Below are positions 49,588 to 57,681 of a stretch of DNA of 64,000 nucleotides, in pieces. Each line of letters starts with the position of its first letter. Positions within the stretch are counted from its first letter, which is position 1. The position numbers and the translations under genes are program-made. A model generated the notes under the pieces. That model did not search any database, was not told the DNA's origin, and worked only from the letters and a program-made list of their open reading frames with translations. Origin of the DNA: Conexibacter sp. CPCC 205762 (GTDB taxonomy: Bacteria; Actinomycetota; Thermoleophilia; Solirubrobacterales; Solirubrobacteraceae). The DNA is taken from positions 62,001-126,000 of the forward strand of contig NZ_JAUTDN010000007.1 of the NCBI RefSeq assembly GCF_030646155.1. The letters run 5' to 3'.

Positions 49588-50553
49588 ATGGCCGCACTGC
49601 TGATCGTCGCGCGGGCCCTGCTCGCGCTCCTGTTCGCCGTCGCCGGCGCGGCCAAGCTGGCCGACCGCGACGGCGCCGCCGAGGCCGCGCGCGGCTTCGG
49701 CGTGCCGGCGCGTGCCGCCGGCGCCGTCGCGCTGCTGCTGCCGCTCGCCGAGCTGACGCTGGCGGCGGCGCTCGTGCCGCCGCTGACGGCGCCGTACGCG
49801 GCGCTCGGCGCCTGCGCGCTGCTGCTCGGCTTCGCCGCCGCGATCGCGCGCGCGGTGCGTGCCGGCGAGACGCCCGACTGCCACTGCTTCGGCCAGCTCC
49901 ACTCCGCTCCGGCGGGCCGTGCGACGCTGCTGCGCAACGGGCTGCTGGCCGCGTTGGCGGCCGGGCTCGCGGCGAGCGCGCTGCTGCGCGACGGCGGCGC
50001 GCCGTCGCTGATCGGCTGGCTCGGCGACCTCTCCGACGCTGCGCTGGCCGGACTCGGCGCGGCGCTCGTGCTGAGCGTGGCGCTGAGCGCCGTCGCCTGG
50101 TTCGGCCTCGAGCTGCTGCGTCAGAACGGCCGCCTGCTGGAGCGGCTCGACGCGCTCGAGACCGCGATGGGGAGGGGCGTCGGGCGCCCTGCCCCCGATG
50201 TGCCGCTGACCGACCTCGCGGGCGAGCAGGTCGCGCTGCAGGAGCTGCTCGACGCGCGCAACCCGCTGCTGCTTGTCTTCTCCGACCCGGCCTGCGGCCC
50301 GTGCAGAGCGCTGATGCCGGAGGTCGCGGGCTGGCAGCGCGAGCTGACCGACGCGCTCGCGGTCGCCGTCGTCGGCCGCGGCGAGGCGGCGGAGGCGTAC
50401 GGCGTCGCCGGCACGCCGAGCGCGCTGCTGATCGCCCCCGACGGCACGATCGCCGCCGGCCCGGTCGCTGGCGCGGTGGGGATCCGGGCGCTGGTCGCAG
50501 ACACGGCCACGCCCGTGAGCGCCGCCGAGCGTCTTTCCGGTGTGTTGGTGTGA
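49588..50553 (+). CDS. MauE-thioredoxin fusion membrane redox protein
   Basis: A 321-residue protein. Residues 1-180 are a MauE/DoxX-like four-helix membrane domain (LLFAVAGAAKLADRDG; LLPLAELTLAAALV) with CHCFGQL near 97-100, and a further helix. Residues about 200-321 form a TlpA-type thioredoxin domain: APDVPLTDLAGEQVAL and LLLVFSDPACGPCRALMPEV with the CGPC active site near 236-239, then the cis-Pro VAGTPSALLI. MauE-type proteins support disulfide-rich enzymes. Placed directly behind a cysteine-rich secreted phospholipase-like protein, a dedicated folding or redox role is likely. Confidence 0.87.
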   Translation: MAALLIVARALLALLFAVAGAAKLADRDGAAEAARGFGVPARAAGAVALLLPLAELTLAAALVPPLTAPYAALGACALLLGFAAAIARAVRAGETPDCHCFGQLHSAPAGRATLLRNGLLAALAAGLAASALLRDGGAPSLIGWLGDLSDAALAGLGAALVLSVALSAVAWFGLELLRQNGRLLERLDALETAMGRGVGRPAPDVPLTDLAGEQVALQELLDARNPLLLVFSDPACGPCRALMPEVAGWQRELTDALAVAVVGRGEAAEAYGVAGTPSALLIAPDGTIAAGPVAGAVGIRALVADTATPVSAAERLSGVLV

Positions 50554-50690
50554 ACGACCTCGTGCACAGGCGTCACACCAGGTTCGGGTGGGCACGCTCC
50601 CCGCATGAGGGGGATCCGGATCGCCGTCGTCGGCGTCGCCGTGGTCGCGCTGCCCCGGCGCCCCGGCCTCCCCCGACGGGCCGGCGCGCG

Positions 50691-51089
50691 TCAGGCGGCG
50701 AGCGGAGCCTCGACCGCGAGCTCGTGGTGGCCGCAGCCGCGGCCGAGCTGCCGATCGAAGGTGAGCACAGCCGCGATCTCATGCTCCTCGCGGAGCACCA
50801 GCGCGGCATCGAGATGAATCGCGTCAAGCGTTCGCACGACAGCCGGTTTGACGCAGGAGGCGCGCAGCAGCGCTCCCGAACTTATCGGCAGCAGACGGAC
50901 CGATTCGAGCAGGTCTTCAGCATCACGCAGCATGCGGTGACGCATCCCGAACCGCCGCAGCTCGACGGCAAGCAACTCGCTCGACCACAGCTGGTCGTAC
51001 TCCGACATACATCGCTGGATCACCGCCGCGTCGGGCTCGCGCTGGATCAGGCGGGCGAGTGCGGAGGTGTCGACATAGAGACCGGTCAT
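50691..51089 (-). CDS. vapC: PIN-domain ribonuclease toxin (VapC-like)
   Basis: A 132-residue PIN protein. YVDTSALARLI at 5-15 (first Asp), LAVELRRFGMRH near 41 (Glu) and VRTLDAIHLDAALVL near 84-98 (Asp residues) supply the acidic metal site, and VLTFDRQL near 110 ends the fold. Toxins of this family cut tRNA or rRNA. ATG 51089 shares its A with the stop codon of the upstream antitoxin gene. Confidence 0.92.
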   Translation of the reverse strand: MTGLYVDTSALARLIQREPDAAVIQRCMSEYDQLWSSELLAVELRRFGMRHRMLRDAEDLLESVRLLPISSGALLRASCVKPAVVRTLDAIHLDAALVLREEHEIAAVLTFDRQLGRGCGHHELAVEAPLAA

Positions 51090-51277
51090 CAGTACAGGCG
51101 GTTGCGGTCTTCGGCGAGCATGCGGTCGGTCGTTCCGGCCGGCCAGCGTCTGGCGTCCGGATCGTTGACGATGGCCTCGATCACCGCGAGGAAGTTGCGC
51201 TGCGCGGGGGTGGGGGCGGTCGCGCCGAGTCGTCTCGACGGGGTCTCCTTGGGTGGGTCCTTCACGTGCTTTGTCAT
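51089..51277 (-). CDS. antitoxin partner of the PIN toxin
   Basis: A 62-residue protein starting MTKHVKDPPKETPSRRLGAT. The C-terminal part (FLAVIEAIVNDPDARRWPAG, then RMLAEDRN) has the helical, acidic character of toxin-wrapping antitoxin tails. The N-terminus does not show an obvious RHH, AbrB or Phd DNA-binding motif. Its TGA overlaps the toxin ATG by one base, standard antitoxin-first order. Assigned by position and size. Confidence 0.75.
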   Translation of the reverse strand: MTKHVKDPPKETPSRRLGATAPTPAQRNFLAVIEAIVNDPDARRWPAGTTDRMLAEDRNRLY

Positions 51278-51360
51278 CGTGAATCGAGTCTCCTCCGCGG
51301 CGTGGAGAAGCTCAACACCAGCTGTATTGGATGGCAGAGAGTCCGCTAGCGTGCGGGCGC

Positions 51361-52527
51361 ATGGACGACTCCGTCGCACGTCGGCTGCGGCCGTTCGGGA
51401 CCACGATCTTCACCGAGATGTCGGCGTTGGCGCAGCGGACCGGGGCGCTGAATCTGGGGCAGGGGTTTCCGGACGAGGACGGGCCGGCGGAGCTGGTCGA
51501 GGCCGCGGCGGCGGCGATGCGGGCGGGGCGCAACCAGTACGCGCCGCTGGCCGGGGTGCCGGAGCTGCGGCGGGCGGTCGCGGCGCATCAGCGGCGGCGC
51601 TACGGGCTGGAGGTCGACCCCGACGCGGGCGTGCAGGTGACCTTCGGCGCGACCGAGGCGATCGCGGCGGCGCTGCTGGGGCTGCTGGAGCCGGGCGAGG
51701 CGGTCGTCGCGCTCGAGCCGACCTACGACTCGTACGGCGCCGCGGTCGCGATGGCCGGCGGGATCCTGCGGCCGGTGACGCTGCACGCGCCCGAGTTCGC
51801 ACTCGACCTGGAGCGGCTGGAAGCGGCGGCGGCGGGCGCACGCATCCTGCTGCTCAACACGCCGCACAACCCGACCGGGCGGGTGCTCACGCAGGCCGAG
51901 CTGGAGGGCGTCGCGCGGATCTGCCGCGAGCACGACCTGATCGCGATCACCGACGAGGTCTACGAGCAGCTCGTCTATGACGACGCCGTCCACGTCCCGC
52001 TCGCGACGCTGCCGGGGATGGCCGAGCGGACGCTGACGATCTCCTCCGCGGGCAAGGCGTTCTCCTTCACCGGCTGGAAGATCGGCTGGTGCAGCGGGCC
52101 GCCGCGGCTGGTCGCGGCCGCGCGGGCGGCGAAGCAGTTCATGACCTTTGCCGGCGGCACGCCGCTCCAGCACGCCGTCGCGCACGGGCTCGACCACGCC
52201 GAGCGGCTCACGACCCCGCTCGCCGCGCAGCTGCAAGCCAACCGCGACGCGCTCGCGGATGGCCTGACCAGCGCCGGCTTCGCGCTCAGCCGCCGCAGCG
52301 CCGGCACGTACTTCCTCAACGCCGACGCGGCCCCGCTCGGCGTCACCGACGCCGCCGCCTGGTGCCGCGAGCTGCCGCATCGCGCCGGCGTCGTCGCGAT
52401 CCCCGCCAGCGCCTTCCACGCGAGCCCGGACAGCGCGCCGACACTCGTCCGCTTCGCCTTCTGCAAGTCGCCGCAGACGATCGCCGCCGCCGTCGAGCGG
52501 CTGCAGCGCCTCCGCGGCGCGGGCTGA
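51361..52527 (+). CDS. class I/II aminotransferase (DapC/kynurenine-aminotransferase-like)
   Basis: A 388-residue fold-type I PLP enzyme. LNLGQGFPDEDGP near 30 and NQYAPLAGVPELRRAVAAHQ near 58 begin the protein; NTPHNPTGRVL near 160, ITDEVYEQLVYDD near 188 and SSAGKAFSFTGWKIGW near 222-237 with the PLP Lys near 226 follow. This pattern is shared by N-succinyldiaminopimelate aminotransferase (DapC) and kynurenine/glutamine transaminase. ATG 51361. No lysine or tryptophan genes are adjacent, so which substrate is used remains open. Confidence 0.9.
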   Translation: MDDSVARRLRPFGTTIFTEMSALAQRTGALNLGQGFPDEDGPAELVEAAAAAMRAGRNQYAPLAGVPELRRAVAAHQRRRYGLEVDPDAGVQVTFGATEAIAAALLGLLEPGEAVVALEPTYDSYGAAVAMAGGILRPVTLHAPEFALDLERLEAAAAGARILLLNTPHNPTGRVLTQAELEGVARICREHDLIAITDEVYEQLVYDDAVHVPLATLPGMAERTLTISSAGKAFSFTGWKIGWCSGPPRLVAAARAAKQFMTFAGGTPLQHAVAHGLDHAERLTTPLAAQLQANRDALADGLTSAGFALSRRSAGTYFLNADAAPLGVTDAAAWCRELPHRAGVVAIPASAFHASPDSAPTLVRFAFCKSPQTIAAAVERLQRLRGAG

Positions 52528-52561
52528 CGGACGCGGCGAGCGCGTCGGCGGCGGGTGCGGG

Positions 52562-53992
52562 TCAGGCGGCCGCTGACGGCACGGCGGCGAGCGCGCAGGC
52601 CAGCTCGTCGACGACCTCAACCACGGCCGCCACGTCGGCGTCGGTCGTGCGGTGGTTGACGAAGCAGGCGCGCAGGCACGGGACGCCGTCGAGCGTCGCG
52701 GCGGCGAGGTAGATCCGCCCGTCGGCCTCGATCGCGCGCACCAGCGCGGCGGTCGCGGCGCGGTCGGCGCCGGCGTCGCCGCTCGCGCAGCTGACGTGGC
52801 GGAAGCAGAGCGCGGACAGCTCCGGCTCGTGCAGCGGCTCCAGCCGCGGATGGTCGGACAGCAGCCGCCACAGCAGCGCGGCCTGCGCGAGGTTGCGCTC
52901 GATCGCCGCGCGGAAGGCGGCGGCGCCGTGGACACGGAAGGCGAGCCACAGCTTCAGCGCCCGCAGCGGGCGCGAGTACTCCAGCGTGCGGTCGACCGGA
53001 TGGGTCGGCGCGGCGTCGTGCGGCATGTAGCTCTCGCGGTGGCCGAAGGTCCGCTCCAGCGCCGCGCCGTCGCGCACGAGCAGGACGCTGCAGGCCTTCG
53101 GCACCGACAGCCACTTGTGCGCGTCGACGGTCGCCGAGTCGACCCGCTCCAGCCCGGCGAACAGCGGCCGCGCGGAGGCGGTCGCGGCCGCCGGCAGGCC
53201 GTAGGCGCCGTCGACGTGGAGCCAGACGCAGTGCTCGGCGCAGATGTCGGCGAGCGCGTCGAGCGGGTCGACCGCGCCGGTCAGCGTCGTGCCGGTCGTC
53301 GCGACGACGGCGACCGGGACGACGCCGGCGCGCAGGTCGTCGCGCAACGTCTGCGCGAGCGCCGGAGCCGACAGCCGCCGCCGCTCGTCGAGCGGCAGCG
53401 CGCGCACGTTGCGCCCGCCGATCCCCAGCAGCTCGGCGGCGCGCCGCACCGAGTAGTGCGCATCGGCCGAGCAGTAGAGCGCGAGCGGCCGGCCGTCGCC
53501 GCCGTTCCAGCGGAAGCCCGGCAGCGCCTGCTCGCGCGCCGCCGCCAGCGCGGTCAGGTTGGAGATCGTCCCGCCGGCCGCGAAGACCCCGTCGAACGGC
53601 TGCCCGAAGCCGATCAGCTCGGCGAGCCAGCGCAGCGCCTGGCGCTCGAACAGGTCGGCGCCGCCGGTCGCGACGGCGGCGTTGATGTCGTGCGCGGCGG
53701 CGAGCGCGTCGCCGAGCACGCCGATCTCCAGCCCCGAGGAGCCGACATAGGCGAGGTAGCGAGGGCGCGGCTGCGACAGCGAGGCGTCGAGCACCTCGGC
53801 GGCGAGCGTCAGCGACTCGTCGGCGTCGGCGCCCTGCTCGGGCAGCGGGCCGTCGAGCCGCCGCCGCAGCGCCTCGTTCAACTGCGGCTGGAGCGGCCGC
53901 GCGCGGTCGAAATCGCGCCAGCTGTCGAGCACGAGCGAGGCGGCGTGGGCGAGCGCCTGCTCGCGGTCGGGGAGCGCCAGCGGTGAGGTCAT
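52562..53992 (-). CDS. PLP-dependent group II (aromatic-L-amino-acid-type) decarboxylase
   Basis: A 476-residue group II decarboxylase. GGTISNLTALAAAREQALPG near 147, DAHYSVRRAAELLGIG near 184, VATTGTTLTGAVDPLDAL near 236, LHVDGAYGLPAA near 266 (Asp pairing with the pyridine N) and VDAHKWLSVPKACSVLLV near 296-312 with the PLP Lys near 300. It would remove CO2 from an amino acid (Tyr, DOPA, Trp, Glu-like). Divergent from an Lrp-type regulator with CGAATC-N6-GATTCG between them; convergent with the aminotransferase gene. Confidence 0.9.
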   Translation of the reverse strand: MTSPLALPDREQALAHAASLVLDSWRDFDRARPLQPQLNEALRRRLDGPLPEQGADADESLTLAAEVLDASLSQPRPRYLAYVGSSGLEIGVLGDALAAAHDINAAVATGGADLFERQALRWLAELIGFGQPFDGVFAAGGTISNLTALAAAREQALPGFRWNGGDGRPLALYCSADAHYSVRRAAELLGIGGRNVRALPLDERRRLSAPALAQTLRDDLRAGVVPVAVVATTGTTLTGAVDPLDALADICAEHCVWLHVDGAYGLPAAATASARPLFAGLERVDSATVDAHKWLSVPKACSVLLVRDGAALERTFGHRESYMPHDAAPTHPVDRTLEYSRPLRALKLWLAFRVHGAAAFRAAIERNLAQAALLWRLLSDHPRLEPLHEPELSALCFRHVSCASGDAGADRAATAALVRAIEADGRIYLAAATLDGVPCLRACFVNHRTTDADVAAVVEVVDELACALAAVPSAAA

Positions 53993-54058
53993 GGCGCGAC
54001 TGTCCCGCCGCACTCGCGCGACGGCAACGAGCGCGCGCGATCCACGCCCGCACGCGCA

Positions 54059-54076
54059 CGAATCGAGCTAGATTCG
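54059..54076. promoter_or_regulatory. CGAATC-N6-GATTCG inverted repeat, likely Lrp operator
   Basis: CGAATC (54059-54064) and GATTCG (54071-54076) flank GAGCTA, just before the GTG start of the Lrp-like gene (54081). A -10-like TAGATT (54069) overlaps it, so the Lrp transcript is probably leaderless and autoregulated; the divergent decarboxylase is also within reach. Confidence 0.55.
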
Positions 54077-54080
54077 GACT

Positions 54081-54524
54081 GTGGCCGGCTCGATTCCCGT
54101 CGACGACGTCGACCTCGCGCTGCTGGAGCTGCTGCGCGCCGACGCGCGCACGAGCGTCGCCGACCTCGCCCGTGCGGTCAACCTGTCGCCCGCGCCGGTG
54201 CGGCGGCGGATCGACCGGCTCGAGCGCCACGGCGTGATCGCCGGCTACACGACGATCGTCGACGAGCGCCGGCTGGGGCGCGGCGTGGAGGCGTTCGCGG
54301 AGCTGCGCGTGCGCGGCGACGCCGACGTCTCGGCCGTGCTGGAGCTGGCGCGGCGGCTGCCGCAGGTGCAGGAGGCGTACAGCTTCGCCGGCGATCCCGA
54401 CGCGCTCGTGCGGATCGTCGTCGACGACGCCGGCCAGCTGCGCGACGCGATCAACGCGCTGCGCCACGGCGAGGGGATCGTCGCGACGCGTACCCTGCTC
54501 GTGCTCGACCGCTGGCGCCGCTGA
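54081..54524 (+). CDS. Lrp/AsnC-family transcriptional regulator
   Basis: A 147-residue Lrp protein. HTH: DVDLALLELLRADARTSVAD and LARAVNLSPAPVRRRIDRLERHGVIAGY (residues 9-56). The RAM ligand-binding domain follows (VEAFAELRVRGDADVSAVLEL, VQEAYSFAGDPDALVRIVV). GTG at 54081. Divergent from a PLP decarboxylase whose expression it probably adjusts to amino-acid levels, and convergent with a second Lrp gene. Confidence 0.92.
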   Translation: MAGSIPVDDVDLALLELLRADARTSVADLARAVNLSPAPVRRRIDRLERHGVIAGYTTIVDERRLGRGVEAFAELRVRGDADVSAVLELARRLPQVQEAYSFAGDPDALVRIVVDDAGQLRDAINALRHGEGIVATRTLLVLDRWRR

Positions 54525-54531
54525 CGCGCCG

Positions 54532-54993
54532 CTAGACGATCCCGCTCCCGCGCACGACCTCGTAGATCAGGTTCGTCTCCGCGTGCGAGACGGAGGGGTG
54601 GCTGGCGAGGTGCTCGACGACGAACTCGCGCAGGTCGTGCGGGTCGGCGGCGGCGACCCACAGCAGGTAGTCGTCGCCGCCGGTCATGTGGAACAGCGAC
54701 AGCAGCTGCGGCAGCGACCGCACGTGCGCGGTGAAGCCCTCGATCTGCTCGCGCGAGTGGACCGACAGCCGCACGGCGATCAGCGCCTGCAGCGGGCGGC
54801 CGAGCGCGGCCGGGTCGATCTCGGCGTGATAGCCGCGGATCACGCCGCGCTCCTGCAGCCCGCGCACGCGCGCGAGGCAGGTCGACGGCGCGATCCCGAC
54901 CGCGGCGGCGAGACGGGCGTTGGGGAGGCGCGCGTCGGCTGACAGCAGCTCGACGAGGCGGCGGTCGATCGGGTCCAGCGTGGCGTTCTGCAT
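54532..54993 (-). CDS. Lrp/AsnC-family transcriptional regulator
   Basis: A 153-residue Lrp protein. HTH: LDPIDRRLVELLSADARLPN and ARLAAAVGIAPSTCLARVRGLQERGVI; RAM domain with LFHMTGGDDYLLWVAAADPHDLREF. ATG 54993 is preferred to a TTG at 55002. It is divergent from the cystathionine-beta-synthase-type operon, so regulation of sulfur amino-acid metabolism is the simplest role. The intergenic stretch contains an AT-rich TAAATTGCTATCGATTATT segment suited to Lrp binding. Confidence 0.92.
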   Translation of the reverse strand: MQNATLDPIDRRLVELLSADARLPNARLAAAVGIAPSTCLARVRGLQERGVIRGYHAEIDPAALGRPLQALIAVRLSVHSREQIEGFTAHVRSLPQLLSLFHMTGGDDYLLWVAAADPHDLREFVVEHLASHPSVSHAETNLIYEVVRGSGIV

Positions 54994-55104
54994 CACGGCC
55001 AAAGCCTACCCGTCAAACCGACGATCCTGCGGCGAATCACGTAAATTGCTATCGATTATTCGGACTTCCTGAAACGAGACCGAACGCGGGCTACAGTGGA
55101 ATGC

Positions 55105-56538
55105 ATGATGAGCGCTCCCAGCAGCAGCACCTCAGCCAGCACCGGACCCGCCATCGCCGACTCGATCCTCGACGCGATCGGACACACCCCGCTCGTGCGG
55201 CTGTCGCGCTACGGCGCCGGCCTCACGCCGCAGCTGGTCGCGAAGGTCGAGGCGCTCAACCCCGGCGGGTCGATCAAGGACCGCGTCGCCGTCAAGCTGA
55301 TCGAGGCGGCCGAACGCGACGGCAAGCTCCAGCCCGGCGGCACGATCGTCGAGCCGACGTCCGGCAACACCGGCACCGGCCTCGCGATCGCCGCGCGCGT
55401 CAAGGGCTACCGCGTGATCGCTGTGATGCCGGACAAGATGTCGCGCGAGAAGATCGACCTGCTGCGCGCCTACGGCGCCGAGGTCGTGATCGCGCCGACC
55501 GACGTCGCGCCCGAGGACCCGCGCTCCTACTACCGCGTCGCAGACCGCCTCGCCGAGGAGATCCCCGGCGCCTTCCAGCCCAACCAGTACTTCAACCAGG
55601 CCAACCCGGACGCGCACGAGGCGTCGACCGGGCCCGAGATCTGGGAGCAGACCGGCGGCAGGATCACGCATCTGGTCGCCGGCGTCGGCACCGGCGGCAC
55701 GATCACCGGCACCGCCCGCTACCTGAAGCGGATGAACCCCTCGATCGAGGTGATCGGCGCCGACCCGGAGGGCTCGATCTACTCGGCCGGCCCCGGCGAC
55801 GAGGTCCGCCCGTACCTCGTCGAGGGCGTCGGCGAGGACTTCTGGCCGAAGACCTTCGACCCGGGCATCGTCGACCGCTACGTGCGCGTCAGCGACAGAG
55901 ACTCGTTCCTCGCCGCGCGCCGGCTGGCGCAGGTCGAGGGGATCCTCGCCGGCGGCTCGGCCGGGACCGCGCTGCAGGCGGCCTACGAGGTCGCGCAGGG
56001 GATCGAGGATCCGAACGCGCTCGTCGTCGTGGTCCTGCCCGACGGCGGCCGCAGCTACCTGTCGAAGGTCTTCAACGACACCTGGATGACCGAGCACGGC
56101 TTCCTCGACCGCTCCGGCGCCGACCTGCGCGTCGGCGACGTGCTGCGCGCCAAGCAGGCCGACGGCCACGGCCCGGGCCACGGGCTGCCGCCGCTGGTGA
56201 CCGTCCACGCCCACCAGCAGGTGCGCGACGCGGTCTCGCTGCTGCACGAGCACGGCGTCTCGCAGCTGCCGGTCGTCTCCGCCAGCGACGCGAGCGCGAT
56301 CGTCGGCTCGGTCGGCGAGCGCGGCCTGCTCGCGCACGCGGTCAACGACCCGTCGCTGCTGAGCGCGCGGATCGTCGAGGTGATGGAGCCGCCGCTGCCC
56401 GCGGTCTCGACGGATGATCCGGTGCGCGACGCCGTCACGCTGCTGGCCGGTGACCGTCAGGCGCTGCTGGCGACTGAGGACGGCCAGCCCGCGGGTATCG
56501 TCACGCGGACCGACCTGCTCGAAGCGCTCGCCAGATAG
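55105..56538 (+). CDS. cbs: cystathionine beta-synthase with C-terminal CBS domains
   Basis: A 477-residue PLP enzyme joining serine and homocysteine to cystathionine (or acting as a cysteine-synthase homologue). ILDAIGHTPLVRLSRYGAGL near 20, LNPGGSIKDRVAVKLIEAAE near 53 with the PLP Lys, EPTSGNTGTGLAIAAR near 85, VAGVGTGGTITGTARYLK near 195. Two CBS motifs fill residues about 350-477 (VHAHQQVRDAVSLLHEHGV; TDDPVRDAVTLLAGD). The full length distinguishes it from CysK. ATG 55105 or 55108; TACAGT (55092) just upstream suggests a leaderless message. The stop is directly followed by the next gene. Confidence 0.92.
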   Translation: MMSAPSSSTSASTGPAIADSILDAIGHTPLVRLSRYGAGLTPQLVAKVEALNPGGSIKDRVAVKLIEAAERDGKLQPGGTIVEPTSGNTGTGLAIAARVKGYRVIAVMPDKMSREKIDLLRAYGAEVVIAPTDVAPEDPRSYYRVADRLAEEIPGAFQPNQYFNQANPDAHEASTGPEIWEQTGGRITHLVAGVGTGGTITGTARYLKRMNPSIEVIGADPEGSIYSAGPGDEVRPYLVEGVGEDFWPKTFDPGIVDRYVRVSDRDSFLAARRLAQVEGILAGGSAGTALQAAYEVAQGIEDPNALVVVVLPDGGRSYLSKVFNDTWMTEHGFLDRSGADLRVGDVLRAKQADGHGPGHGLPPLVTVHAHQQVRDAVSLLHEHGVSQLPVVSASDASAIVGSVGERGLLAHAVNDPSLLSARIVEVMEPPLPAVSTDDPVRDAVTLLAGDRQALLATEDGQPAGIVTRTDLLEALAR

Positions 56539-57636
56539 ATGACCTCGTTCCGCACCCGCGCCGTCCACGCCGGACTGAGACCGGACCCGACCTACGGGTC
56601 GGTCGTCCCCGCGATCCACCAGACCTCGACGTTCCGCCAGTCGGCCGTCGGCCAGTTCGTCGGCGACTACGACTACGCCCGCTCCGCCAACCCGACCCGC
56701 TTCGCGCTCGAAGAGGCGCTCGGCGAGCTGGAGGGCGGCAGAGCGGTCGCCTTCTCCTCCGGGCTCGCCGCCGCCCACGCGGTGCTCGTCCAGCTCGCCA
56801 GAACGGGTGACCACATCGTCCTGCCGTCCGACCTCTACGGCGGCACCTACCGCCTGGTCGACAAGGTGATGACGCAGTGGGGCCTGCGCTACACGCTCGT
56901 CGACCAGACCGACGTGGGCAGGCTGCTGGCGGCGATCGAGCCGGGCACGAGACTGGTCTGGATCGAGACGCCGACCAACCCGCTGCTGAACGTCGTCGAC
57001 GTGCGGCGGGTCGTGGAGGAGGTGGCGGCAAGCCAGCAGGAAGGCGCGCCGACGCCGCTCGTGGTGGTCGACAACACCTTCGCGACGCCGGTCAACCAGC
57101 GGCCGCTGGAGGACGGCGCCGACGTCGTCGTGCACTCGACCACCAAGTACCTCGGCGGCCACTCCGACGTCGTCGGCGGCGCGGTGATCGCGAAGGACGA
57201 GGCGATCTACGAGCGGATGCGGTTCGTGCAGAACGCGGTCGGCTCCGTTCCCGGCCCGTTCGACGCCTTCCTCGTGCACCGCGGGCTGCGGACGCTGCCG
57301 CTGCGGATGGCCGCCCACGCCGAGAGCGCGGCGGCCGTCGTGGAGTACCTGCGGCAGGCGCCCGGCGTCAGCGAGGTCCGCTGGCCCGGCTTCAGCGGCA
57401 TGGTCTCCTTCCGCCACCCCGACGCGATCGGCATCGCGGAGCGGACGACGCTGTTCACGCTGGCCGAGTCGCTCGGCGGCGTCGAGTCGCTGATCGAGGT
57501 GCCGCAGGCGATGACGCACCAGTCGGTCGAGGGCTCCGACGCGGCCGTCCCGGCCGACCTCGTGCGGCTCTCGTGCGGGATCGAGGAGCCGGCAGACCTC
57601 GTCGCCGACCTGCGCGCGGCGATCGAAGCCGCCTGA
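56539..57636 (+). CDS. cystathionine gamma-synthase/lyase family PLP enzyme
   Basis: A 365-residue Cys/Met-metabolism PLP enzyme. [20 protein letters not shown] at the start, [23 protein letters not shown] near 47, ALEYW-type core replaced by [15 protein letters not shown] near 96, [13 protein letters not shown] near 140, [21 protein letters not shown] near 174 and [17 protein letters not shown] near 197-213 with the PLP Lys near 203. It starts at the base after the cbs stop, so both are one unit of the transsulfuration pathway. Synthase (MetB) versus lyase (CGL) cannot be decided from motifs; with cbs, a lyase completing homocysteine-to-cysteine conversion is favoured. Confidence 0.92.
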   Translation: MTSFRTRAVHAGLRPDPTYGSVVPAIHQTSTFRQSAVGQFVGDYDYARSANPTRFALEEALGELEGGRAVAFSSGLAAAHAVLVQLARTGDHIVLPSDLYGGTYRLVDKVMTQWGLRYTLVDQTDVGRLLAAIEPGTRLVWIETPTNPLLNVVDVRRVVEEVAASQQEGAPTPLVVVDNTFATPVNQRPLEDGADVVVHSTTKYLGGHSDVVGGAVIAKDEAIYERMRFVQNAVGSVPGPFDAFLVHRGLRTLPLRMAAHAESAAAVVEYLRQAPGVSEVRWPGFSGMVSFRHPDAIGIAERTTLFTLAESLGGVESLIEVPQAMTHQSVEGSDAAVPADLVRLSCGIEEPADLVADLRAAIEAA

Positions 57637-57671
57637 GGATCGCCCACGGCGCTTGCGCCGTGCGCGATCCT
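57636..57671 (+). terminator. two-part hairpin terminator after the transsulfuration operon
   Basis: AGGATCGC (57636-57643) pairs with GCGATCCT (57664-57671); after a C-C mismatch, CACGGCGC (57645-57652) pairs with GCGCCGTG (57655-57662), giving a CTTG tetraloop. It starts on the last base of the TGA. Confidence 0.85.
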
Positions 57672-57681
57672 TCACGCGGCG

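Noticed and set aside
50605..50817. A small plus-strand gene beginning MRGIRIAVVGVAVVAL
   Set aside because: It looks like a signal peptide start, but it has no ribosome site, becomes Ser/Arg-rich at once, and most of it is antisense to the PIN toxin.
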